Below, one piece after another: positions 1 to 5,707 of a stretch of 5,707 bases of DNA (position 1 is the stretch's first letter; each line of letters starts with the position of its first letter). Under the pieces are notes generated by a model. The model worked only from the letters and a program-made list of their open reading frames with translations, did not search any database and was not told where the DNA came from. The position numbers and the translations under genes are program-made. The stretch spans positions 1-5,707 of the forward strand of contig CACYBZ010000022.1 of the NCBI GenBank assembly GCA_902772795.1, given 5' to 3'. Source of the stretch: an uncultured Ruminococcus sp. Its GTDB lineage: Bacteria; Bacillota; Clostridia; Oscillospirales; Acutalibacteraceae.

Positions 1-52
1 GGTCAATGTCAAGAAAAATTTTCTCTTTTCGGACGGTTACGAAAAATGTCTA

Positions 53-81
53 TTGCAGGAAAAGAACGGTAATGCTATAAT
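53..81 (+). promoter_or_regulatory. Sigma-A-type promoter of the ATPase-sirtuin unit
   Basis: The -35 candidate is TTGCAG at 53-58 (the TTG matches; the last three bases are poor). The -10 is a perfect TATAAT at 76-81, with an optimal 17-base spacer. A TGC just upstream (73-75) gives an extended -10 (TGnTATAAT), which would compensate for the weak -35. Transcription would start near 88, leaving a leader of about 27 bases with the ribosome binding site GGAGGG at 101-106. A 6-base inverted repeat (TTTTCG 26-31, CGAAAA 40-45) lies just upstream of the -35, but it is too short to call an operator. The rest of bases 1-52 shows nothing I can identify. Confidence 0.7.
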
Positions 82-114
82 CACATTAAGAGAAAACAGC
101 GGAGGGACAATAGC

Positions 115-2490
115 ATGAATCTGGAAAACGGACTGTCTTCCGAAGAAGTTCAGCAGAGAGTGGAGAAAAAACAGGTCAATCAGGCGGAAAATTTTGAAAC
201 AAAATCATTTCTGCAGATTTTCAAGGATAATGTATGTACATTGTTCAATGCCATGAATTTATTTCTGGCATTGGCAGTTGTCAGTGTGGGGTCATACAAG
301 AACATTCTGTTTATGGGGATAGTGATTATCAATGCCCTGATTGGTACGGTTCAGGAATTGCGGGCAAAGAAAACTATCGAAAAGCTTTCGATTGTCAATC
401 AGCAGAAAGTCAGTGTTCTGCGTGACGGTGCTGTTACCCGAATCAGTACAGACGAACTGGTTCTGGACGATGTTTTTTTTCTGGAAAACGGCAATCAGAT
501 TCCCACAGACTGTATTATCCTTGACGGCAGTTGCGAAGTCAACGAATCACTTCTTACAGGAGAATCCGATGCAGTTTTCAAGAACAAAGGTGATGAACTT
601 ATCTCAGGCAGTTTTATCGTCAGCGGAAAATGTAAGGTGCAGGCGGAAAAGGTCGGCAGTGATAACTATGCTTCCCATATTTTCAGGGGAGCAAGATATG
701 TCAAAAAAGTCAATTCGCAGATAATGAAAGCCCTCAATTTTATCATCAGAACGATGTCGGTGGTGATTGTTCCCGTAGGCATACTGCTCTTTCTAAGACA
801 GTATCTGTCCGATAATGATGTCAGGCAGGCTGTCATAGGGTCGGTCGGTGCGTTGGTGGGCATGATACCCGAAGGTCTGATATTGCTTACCAGTACCGTT
901 CTGGCAGTGGGGGTTATCCGCTTGTCCAGACAAAAAGTACTGACACAGGAAATGTTCTGTATTGAAACACTGGCAAGAGTAGATGTACTGTGTCTGGACA
1001 AAACAGGAACTATCACCGAAGGGTGTATGGAAGTCAGCGAAGTCATTCCCACAGATGACGGACAGCGTGAACATCTGGAAAAAGCTTTGCACGTTCTTTC
1101 ACGCTATTCGCAGGATAACAACCCGACTATCAATGCTGTCAGACAGCGGTATTGCGGAGATACGGATATTACCGCAGAAAAAATTATGGCATTTTCCTCA
1201 GAAAAAAAGTGGTCAGGCATTTATTGCGGTGAGGATGGTACTTTTCTCATGGGGGCAGAAGAATTTATATTCGGTGGTAAAAACGACAGCATACAGCAAC
1301 TTTGTCAGGGTATTTCTGACGGTTACCGAATTATCACCGTTGCCTGTTCTGCAAACGACTTTCAGGACAGGAATTTACCGAAAGATATTGTTCCGCTGGG
1401 AATTGTTGTTCTGAAAGACAAAATCCGACAGGAAGCCAGAAATACACTGGAATATTTTGACAGACAGAATGTAGACATCAAAGTCATTTCAGGCGACAAT
1501 ACCGCAACCGTTTCAGCGGTTGCCGAACAGTCGGGAGTAAAGCATTATGACAGGGTGGTTGACGCTACTACACTGCAAAACGAAGAAGATATCTATGACG
1601 CAGTAGAAAAGTACAGTGTCTTTGGCAGGGTAACGCCGAAACAGAAATTACAGATGGTGAAAGCCTTACAGAAACATGGTCATACCGTTGCCATGACAGG
1701 GGACGGTGTCAATGACGTTCTGGCACTCAAGGAGGCGGACTGTTCCATCGCTATGGCAAGCGGAAGCGAGTCGGCAAGATGTGTGGCTCAGCTGGTATTG
1801 CTGGATTCTGATTTTGCCTCTATGCCGAAAGTTCTGGCAGAAGGCAGACGTTGTATTAATAATATCCAGCGTTCCGCCTCACTTTTTCTGGTCAAGACTA
1901 TTTTTTCAACGATACTGGCTGTCATTTTTGTTTTCTGGGGTCAGCAGTACCCTTTTTCTCCGATACAGATGACGCTGGTCAATGCGTTCTGTATTGGTTT
2001 CCCGTCTTTTGTGCTGGCACTCGAACCGAATGAAGATATTGTCAGGGGGAATTTCCTGATGAACATTCTCAATAAAGCCGTTCCGGGAGGGATTACCGTT
2101 GTCTTTGCGGTTGTTACGGTAAAAATACTGGGAACTGTTTTCGGATTTGACCCTGAATTTACGTCAACACTGGCGGTTTCTTTGACTGCTTTTACAGGTC
2201 TGCTTGTGATTTTCAAGACAAGCCTGCCTTTCAATCCCGTCAGAGGGGTTATGTTTGCCATTTCGGTGAGCGGTATGGTTTTCGGCATTGCCTATGCCAA
2301 GACCGTTATCCGAAAATGGTTTGGTATTATCAACTTTTTCGGATTTGCGGATATGTCCGAAAAATTTCTGTTGTATTTTCTGCCGTGTGCAGGTATTACC
2401 CTGATGTTTTTTATCGGGGTGAGTTTTGTGAGAGGGAAAATTATTTCCCGAAAATTACAGATGTTCATCAAAAAAAAGAATGAGGTGTAA
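115..2490 (+). CDS. CtpE-like cation-translocating P-type ATPase
   Basis: This 791-residue membrane pump hydrolyses ATP through a phospho-aspartate to move a cation across the cytoplasmic membrane. The core P-type motifs are present: TGES (148-151) in the actuator domain, DKTGT (295-299, phosphorylated D295), DKIR (435-438), SGDN (459-462), VTPKQK (506-511) and TGDGVND (528-534). About ten membrane segments fit: two near 42-80, two near 210-270 and six between 590 and 775. The M4 motif is PEGL followed by ILLTS (252-260). It lacks the second proline of the PEGLP in SERCA/PacL-type calcium pumps and lacks the CPC of heavy-metal pumps; with the M6 stretch ending FVLALEPN (near 632-639) this points to the CtpE group. 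There is no N-terminal CxxC metal-binding domain. The nucleotide-binding domain is small, and the usual KGAPE loop reads MGAEE (379-383). CtpE of Mycobacterium is linked to calcium uptake; the ion here is inferred only. The start at 115 has GGAGGG 8 bases upstream. The gene is first in a unit with the sirtuin. Confidence 0.93.
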   Translation: MNLENGLSSEEVQQRVEKKQVNQAENFETKSFLQIFKDNVCTLFNAMNLFLALAVVSVGSYKNILFMGIVIINALIGTVQELRAKKTIEKLSIVNQQKVSVLRDGAVTRISTDELVLDDVFFLENGNQIPTDCIILDGSCEVNESLLTGESDAVFKNKGDELISGSFIVSGKCKVQAEKVGSDNYASHIFRGARYVKKVNSQIMKALNFIIRTMSVVIVPVGILLFLRQYLSDNDVRQAVIGSVGALVGMIPEGLILLTSTVLAVGVIRLSRQKVLTQEMFCIETLARVDVLCLDKTGTITEGCMEVSEVIPTDDGQREHLEKALHVLSRYSQDNNPTINAVRQRYCGDTDITAEKIMAFSSEKKWSGIYCGEDGTFLMGAEEFIFGGKNDSIQQLCQGISDGYRIITVACSANDFQDRNLPKDIVPLGIVVLKDKIRQEARNTLEYFDRQNVDIKVISGDNTATVSAVAEQSGVKHYDRVVDATTLQNEEDIYDAVEKYSVFGRVTPKQKLQMVKALQKHGHTVAMTGDGVNDVLALKEADCSIAMASGSESARCVAQLVLLDSDFASMPKVLAEGRRCINNIQRSASLFLVKTIFSTILAVIFVFWGQQYPFSPIQMTLVNAFCIGFPSFVLALEPNEDIVRGNFLMNILNKAVPGGITVVFAVVTVKILGTVFGFDPEFTSTLAVSLTAFTGLLVIFKTSLPFNPVRGVMFAISVSGMVFGIAYAKTVIRKWFGIINFFGFADMSEKFLLYFLPCAGITLMFFIGVSFVRGKIISRKLQMFIKKKNEV
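2482..2487 (+). promoter_or_regulatory. Ribosome binding site that fixes the sirtuin start
   Basis: GAGGTG lies inside the last codons of the ATPase and ends 7 bases before the ATG at 2495, an ideal spacing. The in-frame ATG at 2480 overlaps this site and has only an A-run upstream, so it has no usable Shine-Dalgarno. Ribosomes ending at the TAA (2488-2490) would be placed over this site, which suggests coupled translation of the two proteins. Confidence 0.75.
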
Positions 2491-2494
2491 AAAA

Positions 2495-3223
2495 ATGCTG
2501 GAAGAAAAAATAGCCGAATTGCAGAAATGGATTGATGACAGTAACAGGATTGTCTTTTTTGGCGGTGCGGGTGTCAGTACAGAGTCGGGAATCCCTGATT
2601 TCCGCAGTGTGGACGGTCTTTATCATCAGAAATATGACTACCCTCCCGAAGAAATTTTAAGTCATACCTTTTTTGTCCGACATACCAAGGAATTCTATGA
2701 TTTCTATCGTGACAAGATGTTGTGTTTCCAGGCAAAGCCGAATCAGGCACATCTGTTTCTTGCCCGTCTGGAACAGAAAGGAAAACTGCTTGCCGTCATT
2801 ACACAGAATATTGACGGTCTGCACCAGCAGGCAGGCAGTAAGACCGTCTATGAACTTCATGGCAGTGTTCACCGTAATTTCTGTATGGAATGCGGAAAAT
2901 TCTATGACGGCCAATTCATTGCCGAATCCACAGGTATTCCCAGATGTACGGCTTGTCATGGCATTGTCAAGCCTGATGTCGTTCTGTATGAAGAAGGGCT
3001 TGATGATTATACCGTCACAGAAAGTATCAACGCTATCAGAAAGGCGGATATGATGATTATTGCGGGAACAAGTCTGAGTGTCTATCCTGCGTCAGGACTG
3101 ATTCATTATTTCAGGGGAAAACATCTCGTGCTTATCAACAAGGGACAGACTGCCATGAGAACAAATGCAGATTTGGTTATCAGTTCGGCTGTGGGCGAAG
3201 TACTTTCCAAAATCGTGCTGTGA
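2495..3223 (+). CDS. Sir2-family NAD-dependent protein deacylase (sirtuin)
   Basis: This cytoplasmic enzyme removes acyl groups from protein lysines using NAD+, yielding nicotinamide and O-acyl-ADP-ribose. From the ATG at 2495 it has 242 residues, normal for a bacterial single-domain sirtuin; the ATG at 2480 would add five residues (MRCKK) but has no ribosome binding site. Visible motifs: the NAD-binding GAGVSTESGIPDFR (24-37), TQNIDGLH (103-110), catalytic H122 within ELHGS, the zinc tetrad C130/C133 and C151/C154, KPDVVLYEE (159-167), GTSL (191-194) and INKG (214-217). The stretch FYDFYRDKM (67-75) has tyrosine, not arginine, where the Tyr-x-x-Arg desuccinylase pair of SIRT5/CobB would be, so a deacetylase of the TmSir2-like (class U) type is more likely. 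The start lies 4 bases after the ATPase stop. A functional link with the pump, such as control by deacetylation, is only a guess. The family call is firm; cobB/srtN-type names are used loosely, so none is given. Confidence 0.95.
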   Translation: MLEEKIAELQKWIDDSNRIVFFGGAGVSTESGIPDFRSVDGLYHQKYDYPPEEILSHTFFVRHTKEFYDFYRDKMLCFQAKPNQAHLFLARLEQKGKLLAVITQNIDGLHQQAGSKTVYELHGSVHRNFCMECGKFYDGQFIAESTGIPRCTACHGIVKPDVVLYEEGLDDYTVTESINAIRKADMMIIAGTSLSVYPASGLIHYFRGKHLVLINKGQTAMRTNADLVISSAVGEVLSKIVL

Positions 3224-3242
3224 AAACATCAGTTATTCAGAG

Positions 3243-3281
3243 AAACTTCTTGTCTGAAAGTATCTGTTTCTTGTGAAGTTT
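3243..3281 (+). terminator. Weak possible terminator after the sirtuin
   Basis: AAACTTC (3243-3249) and GAAGTTT (3275-3281) can pair as a 7-base stem, with only a short T-rich run (TTTTGTTT) overlapping and following the second arm. The loop is long (25 bases) and AT-rich. A competing stem TTCAGA/TCTGAA (3236-3241 with 3253-3258) overlaps it. This is poor for an intrinsic terminator, so transcription may end by another route or read through into the GH13 gene. Confidence 0.22.
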
Positions 3282-3283
3282 TG

Positions 3284-3302
3284 TTTCCGACAATTTCCGA
3301 CA
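3284..3302 (+). repeat. Tandem TTTCCGACA direct repeat
   Basis: TTTCCGACA occurs at 3284-3292 and again at 3294-3302, giving an exact 10-base period, about one helical turn. It sits about 30-50 bases upstream of the -35 candidate of the GH13 promoter. Two same-face sites upstream of a promoter could bind a regulator, but the repeat is short and could be chance. Confidence 0.4.
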
Positions 3303-3332
3303 GAAAAAACTGTTTAAAAATAAAGAATTTGC

Positions 3333-3361
3333 TTGTAATGATTTGTATAATATGTTAAAAT
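3333..3361 (+). promoter_or_regulatory. Promoter of the GH13-rnhA unit
   Basis: The best pairing is TTGTAA at 3333-3338 (4 of 6 to TTGACA) and TAAAAT at 3356-3361 (5 of 6 to TATAAT), with a 17-base spacer and an extended -10 TGT at 3353-3355. A perfect TATAAT also lies at 3346-3351, but the bases 17 upstream of it (AAGAAT) make a poor -35. Either would give a leader of roughly 50-65 bases. The start point predicted from TAAAAT, near 3368, falls at the edge of the dyad at 3369-3388. Confidence 0.6.
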
Positions 3362-3368
3362 AAGCAAC

Positions 3369-3388
3369 GACAGTCTGACCTGACTGTC
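3369..3388 (+). promoter_or_regulatory. Dyad at the GH13 transcription start (operator or leader hairpin)
   Basis: GACAGTC (3369-3375) and GACTGTC (3382-3388) are a perfect 7-base inverted repeat around a 6-base spacer, TGACCT. It begins just after the predicted start of transcription and ends 20 bases before the ribosome binding site AAGGTGA (3409-3415). That is a classic place for a repressor operator. In RNA the arms would form a modest hairpin at the 5' end of the message. GTCTGA (3373-3378) could instead pair with TCAGAC (3403-3408) directly beside the ribosome binding site, an alternative fold that excludes the first. The dyad is plain in the sequence; its role is inferred. Confidence 0.5.
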
Positions 3389-3421
3389 AAAGCAGAATAC
3401 AATCAGACAAGGTGAATTTTT

Positions 3422-5107
3422 ATGAAAAGCTGGATTAACAAATCAATTATTTATCACATCTATCCTTTGGGCTTCTGCGGAGCTCCTGAGTACAACGACG
3501 GTGTACAGAGTTACCGTCTGGATAAGGTCATTGACTGGATACCGCACTTTAAAGAACTGAATATCAATGCGGTATATTTCGGGCCTGTATTCGAGTCCAC
3601 CAAACACGGATATGATACGAAAGATTATTATCACATAGATGTCAGACTGGGCGATAACCGTTCGTTCAAGAAAATCTGCGACCTTCTGCACGCTAACGGT
3701 ATAAAAGTTATTCTGGACGGTGTATTCAATCATGTCGGCAGAGATTTCTGGGCGTTCAAGGACGTTCAGCAGAACAAGCAGGGTTCTGTGTATTGCGGTT
3801 GGTTTCATCGTCTGGATTTCGGCGGTCACAGTCCTATGGGAGACCCGTTCTGGTATGAGGGCTGGGGCGGTTATTATGACCTTGTCAAACTGAATTTACA
3901 GAACCCCTATGTTACCGAACATTTACTTGGTGCTGTGGGCATGTGGATAGATGAATTCGGCATTGACGGGTTAAGACTGGACGCTGCGGACTGTGTGGAC
4001 ATGAATTTTTTCAGACAACTGAAAGATTTCTGTCATAAAAAAAGACCTGATTTCTGGCTGATGGGCGAAATTATTCATGGCAACTATACCCGTTGGGCTA
4101 ACGGGGATATGCTCGACTCTGTAACAAACTATGAATGTTACAAGGGTATCTATTCTTCTCATAATGACCACAATTATTTTGAAATTGCCCATTCTCTGCA
4201 AAGACAATTTGCTCAGGGGGGAATTTATGCCAATCTGTGTCTGTACAGTTTTCTGGATAACCACGATGTGGACAGAATTGCCAGCCATCTGAAAGACAAG
4301 AACCATCTGAAAAATGTTTATACCGTCATGTACGGTATGCCGGGTGTGCCGTCAATCTATTACGGCAGTGAATGGGGCATTGAGGCGACACGCACCAGAA
4401 GTGACGACAGACCTTTACGTCCTGAACTGAATCTGGGACATATTCCCAATGCCAACGAAGAACTTAACCGCTATATCGGAAAACTGGGTAAAATCAGAAG
4501 TTCTCTGGAAGCCTTGCAGTTCGGCAGTTTCAAAAATGAGTGTATCCGCAATGAACAGCTTGTTTTTTCAAGGTCATATAATCAGCAGACCGTCTATGTC
4601 GCTCTGAATCTCAGCAACGGTTACAGTGAAGTCGGTTTTCATGCGGTGGGCGGTTTTTCAAAACTGACTGATGTACTCACAGGGCAGGTATTCGACAATA
4701 CAGGTTATGTCAATATTCCTATGGACGGTTACAGTTCGAGAATACTTGTGATGAACAACGGTGATTTCTCTGTTGATTTTGAGGAAACGGAAAAAATTGT
4801 TACCGTTCTTGACGAAGATGCTGACGTTTCCGAAACCGAAGAAACGATTGAAGAAACCGTAGCGGAAACAGTTGCCGATGTCGAAACAGTCGAACCGTTG
4901 ACGGAAGTGACAAAGGGCAGATACCGTCATTATGAGGGAAAAGAATATGAAGTTCTTTGTGTATGTGAACATTCAGTCAATGCTGAAAAACTGGTGGTAT
5001 ATCTTGATGTGGAGAGCGGAAAATATTATGCGTATCCTTATGATGCGTTTGTCGCACTCGCAGAAAAGAACGGCAAAACAGTAAGAACATTCGACAAACT
5101 GAGCTGA
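3422..5107 (+). CDS. Cytoplasmic GH13 alpha-amylase-family glycosidase fused to DUF1653
   Basis: This 561-residue protein has a GH13 (beta/alpha)8 catalytic domain at about 1-360, a beta-sandwich C domain at about 361-446, an acidic linker at 452-498 and a DUF1653 domain at 499-560. All GH13 conserved regions are visible: region I DGVFNH (99-104), region [10 protein letters not shown] with nucleophile D187, region III GE with acid/base E216, region IV FLDNHD with transition-state residue D282, and [13 protein letters not shown] (305-317). A VKLN at 155-158 resembles the MPKLN region V of the neopullulanase/cyclomaltodextrinase group, although no N-terminal carbohydrate-binding domain is present. 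There is no signal peptide, so it should act inside the cell on alpha-1,4-glucans such as maltodextrins or glycogen. Exact specificity (hydrolase or transferase) cannot be read. The C-terminal piece begins [14 protein letters not shown] and includes LVVY, the DUF1653 signature; that family's function is unknown. The start at 3422 has AAGGTGA 6 bases upstream. rnhA follows after 19 bases. Confidence 0.93.
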   Translation: MKSWINKSIIYHIYPLGFCGAPEYNDGVQSYRLDKVIDWIPHFKELNINAVYFGPVFESTKHGYDTKDYYHIDVRLGDNRSFKKICDLLHANGIKVILDGVFNHVGRDFWAFKDVQQNKQGSVYCGWFHRLDFGGHSPMGDPFWYEGWGGYYDLVKLNLQNPYVTEHLLGAVGMWIDEFGIDGLRLDAADCVDMNFFRQLKDFCHKKRPDFWLMGEIIHGNYTRWANGDMLDSVTNYECYKGIYSSHNDHNYFEIAHSLQRQFAQGGIYANLCLYSFLDNHDVDRIASHLKDKNHLKNVYTVMYGMPGVPSIYYGSEWGIEATRTRSDDRPLRPELNLGHIPNANEELNRYIGKLGKIRSSLEALQFGSFKNECIRNEQLVFSRSYNQQTVYVALNLSNGYSEVGFHAVGGFSKLTDVLTGQVFDNTGYVNIPMDGYSSRILVMNNGDFSVDFEETEKIVTVLDEDADVSETEETIEETVAETVADVETVEPLTEVTKGRYRHYEGKEYEVLCVCEHSVNAEKLVVYLDVESGKYYAYPYDAFVALAEKNGKTVRTFDKLS

Positions 5108-5126
5108 TGATAAACGGTATTCGGAT

Positions 5127-5567
5127 ATGATGAAGAAGGTAGAAATATTTACAGACGGGTCATGTCTGGGCAATCCCGGAGCAGGTGGCTGGGGAGCGAT
5201 ACTGCGGTATAAGGGTACGGAAAAGGAAATTTCAGGAGGCGACAAAGCTACCACCAACAACCGTATGGAACTGACAGCGGTAATTGAGGCCTTGTCAATG
5301 CTGAAAGAACGTTGTGACGTGACATTGTACAGTGATTCGCAATATGTCTGTAACGGACTGGCGAAAGGCTGGGCGAAAAAGTGGAAAGCTAACGGCTGGA
5401 AAAAAGCCGACAAGACCCCTGCTTTAAATTCCGACCTGTGGTCGAAGCTGTTGGATTTATACGAAAAACACGATGTTCATATTGTGTGGGTGAAAGGTCA
5501 CGCAGGGCACCCCGAAAATGAACGCTGTGACCGTCTGGCAGTAGCACAGTCAGAAAAACACGTTTGA
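5127..5567 (+). CDS. rnhA: Ribonuclease HI
   Basis: This cytoplasmic endonuclease cuts the RNA strand of RNA/DNA hybrids in a metal-dependent way, removing R-loops and primer remnants. The 146 residues are complete and close to the 155 of E. coli RnhA. The catalytic set is intact: D10 in [12 protein letters not shown]48 in NNRMELTA, D70 in YSDSQYV, H125 in VKGHAGH and D135 in RCDRLA. The basic, tryptophan-rich protrusion ([18 protein letters not shown], 81-98) used by E. coli-type enzymes to grip the hybrid is present. There is no extra hybrid-binding domain. The start is ambiguous by one codon (ATGATG at 5127-5132); 5127 aligns position for position with E. coli RnhA (D10, E48, D70). There is no clear Shine-Dalgarno, only a weak CGGT at 5115-5118, so expression may depend on ribosomes leaving the GH13 stop 19 bases upstream. 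It is probably the last gene of that unit. Confidence 0.96.
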   Translation: MMKKVEIFTDGSCLGNPGAGGWGAILRYKGTEKEISGGDKATTNNRMELTAVIEALSMLKERCDVTLYSDSQYVCNGLAKGWAKKWKANGWKKADKTPALNSDLWSKLLDLYEKHDVHIVWVKGHAGHPENERCDRLAVAQSEKHV

Positions 5568-5570
5568 ATA

Positions 5571-5681
5571 TTCGGGGACGCTGTCCCCGAACCCCTGTCA
5601 GGGGCTCCGCCCCTGAACCTCGCAAGCCTTTGAAAAGGCTTGACCGAAACTTTAAGGCAAAATCTGCATTCGCAGATTTTG
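5571..5681. repeat. Array of four consecutive hairpins, probable interspersed palindromic repeat
   Basis: Four stem-loops follow the rnhA stop closely. The first pairs TTCGGGGAC (5571-5579) with GTCCCCGAA (5583-5591), loop GCT. The second pairs TCAGGGGC (5598-5605) with GCCCCTGA (5609-5616), loop TCC. The third pairs AAGCCTTT-type arms (5623-5630 with 5635-5642, 8 pairs) around TGAA. The fourth pairs CAAAATCTGC (5658-5667) with GCAGATTTTG (5672-5681), loop ATTC. The first two are strongly GC-rich, unlike the surrounding genes. From memory, GC-rich palindromic tails of this kind recur behind genes in ruminococcal genomes; that needs a genome search. Bases 5682-5707 show nothing identifiable. 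Confidence 0.65.
5658..5681 (+). terminator. Candidate transcript end after rnhA
   Basis: The last hairpin of the array has a 10-pair stem, a 4-base loop, an A-run on the 5' arm and TTTT on the 3' arm. The T-run is short, lies inside the stem and is followed by GGG, so it is not a textbook intrinsic terminator. The hairpins upstream lack T-runs altogether. Together they probably mark and protect the 3' end of the GH13-rnhA message. Confidence 0.4.
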
Positions 5682-5707
5682 GGAAACGTACAGAAAATAA
5701 TCCGAAC

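Noticed and set aside
26..45. Inverted repeat TTTTCG/CGAAAA upstream of the ATPase promoter as an operator
   Set aside because: The arms are only six bases, AT-rich and separated by eight bases; chance is likely in this composition.
864..900. Assignment of the ATPase to the SERCA/PacL calcium pumps or to heavy-metal pumps
   Set aside because: M4 reads PEGL without the second proline of PEGLP and contains no CPC, and no N-terminal metal-binding CxxC is present.
2480..2494. Upstream ATG at 2480 as the sirtuin start
   Set aside because: It overlaps the GAGGTG that serves the ATG at 2495, has no ribosome binding site of its own and adds only MRCKK.
2693..2719. Sirtuin as a lysine desuccinylase/demalonylase of SIRT5 or CobB type
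   Set aside because: FYDFYRDKM places tyrosine where the key arginine of the Tyr-x-x-Arg pair should be; the neighbouring arginine is offset by one residue.
3422..3490. Signal peptide on the GH13 enzyme
   Set aside because: The first 20 residues run straight into the first barrel strand (IYHIYPLGF), with no hydrophobic core plus cleavage site.
4973..5413. Minus-strand open frame of 146 codons across the GH13 end and the start of rnhA
   Set aside because: It overlaps two certain genes, has low-complexity composition and no domain, and is best explained as a shadow of the coding strand.
5389..5625. Minus-strand open frame of 78 codons running through the hairpin array into rnhA
   Set aside because: It is antisense to rnhA and its N-terminal part only translates the palindromic repeat. 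It has no recognisable domain or convincing start signal.

Overview
The window reads as an ordinary chromosomal stretch from a low-to-moderate GC Gram-positive anaerobe, most likely a Clostridia member of the Ruminococcus/Oscillospiraceae type. The support is indirect: purine-rich Shine-Dalgarno sequences of Bacillota type, TATAAT-like promoters, protein families typical of gut Clostridia (CtpE-like P-type ATPase, short Sir2, cytoplasmic GH13), and a 3' multi-hairpin tail of a kind I associate from memory with ruminococcal genomes. No species can be named from the sequence alone. All four genes lie on the + strand, and none looks broken.

Region 1 (1-3223) is a two-gene unit. A good sigma-A promoter (-35 at 53-58, perfect -10 at 76-81) drives a 791-residue CtpE-like cation P-type ATPase (115-2490). 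A Sir2-family NAD-dependent protein deacylase follows at once (best start 2495). The Shine-Dalgarno of the sirtuin lies inside the last codons of the ATPase, so the two are almost certainly co-transcribed and may be translationally coupled.

Region 2 (3224-3421) is a 198-base intergenic spacer. It holds a weak inverted repeat after the sirtuin, a 10-base-period tandem repeat of TTTCCGACA, a promoter with a good extended -10 element, and a 7-base-arm dyad at the predicted transcription start of the next gene.

Region 3 (3422-5567) is a second two-gene unit. It encodes a cytoplasmic GH13 alpha-glucan-active enzyme, joined through an acidic Glu/Thr/Val linker to a C-terminal DUF1653 domain, and 19 bases later a complete RNase HI (rnhA). 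Region 4 (5568-5707) is non-coding and holds four consecutive hairpins in about 110 bases. It probably combines an interspersed palindromic repeat with the transcript end.

The most unusual items are the GH13-DUF1653 fusion, the dyad and tandem repeat around the GH13 promoter, and the hairpin array behind rnhA. I see no mobile element, CRISPR array, tRNA/rRNA or defence system. The genes look like housekeeping functions (ion transport, protein deacylation, storage-glucan turnover, RNA/DNA hybrid removal) rather than one dedicated pathway.
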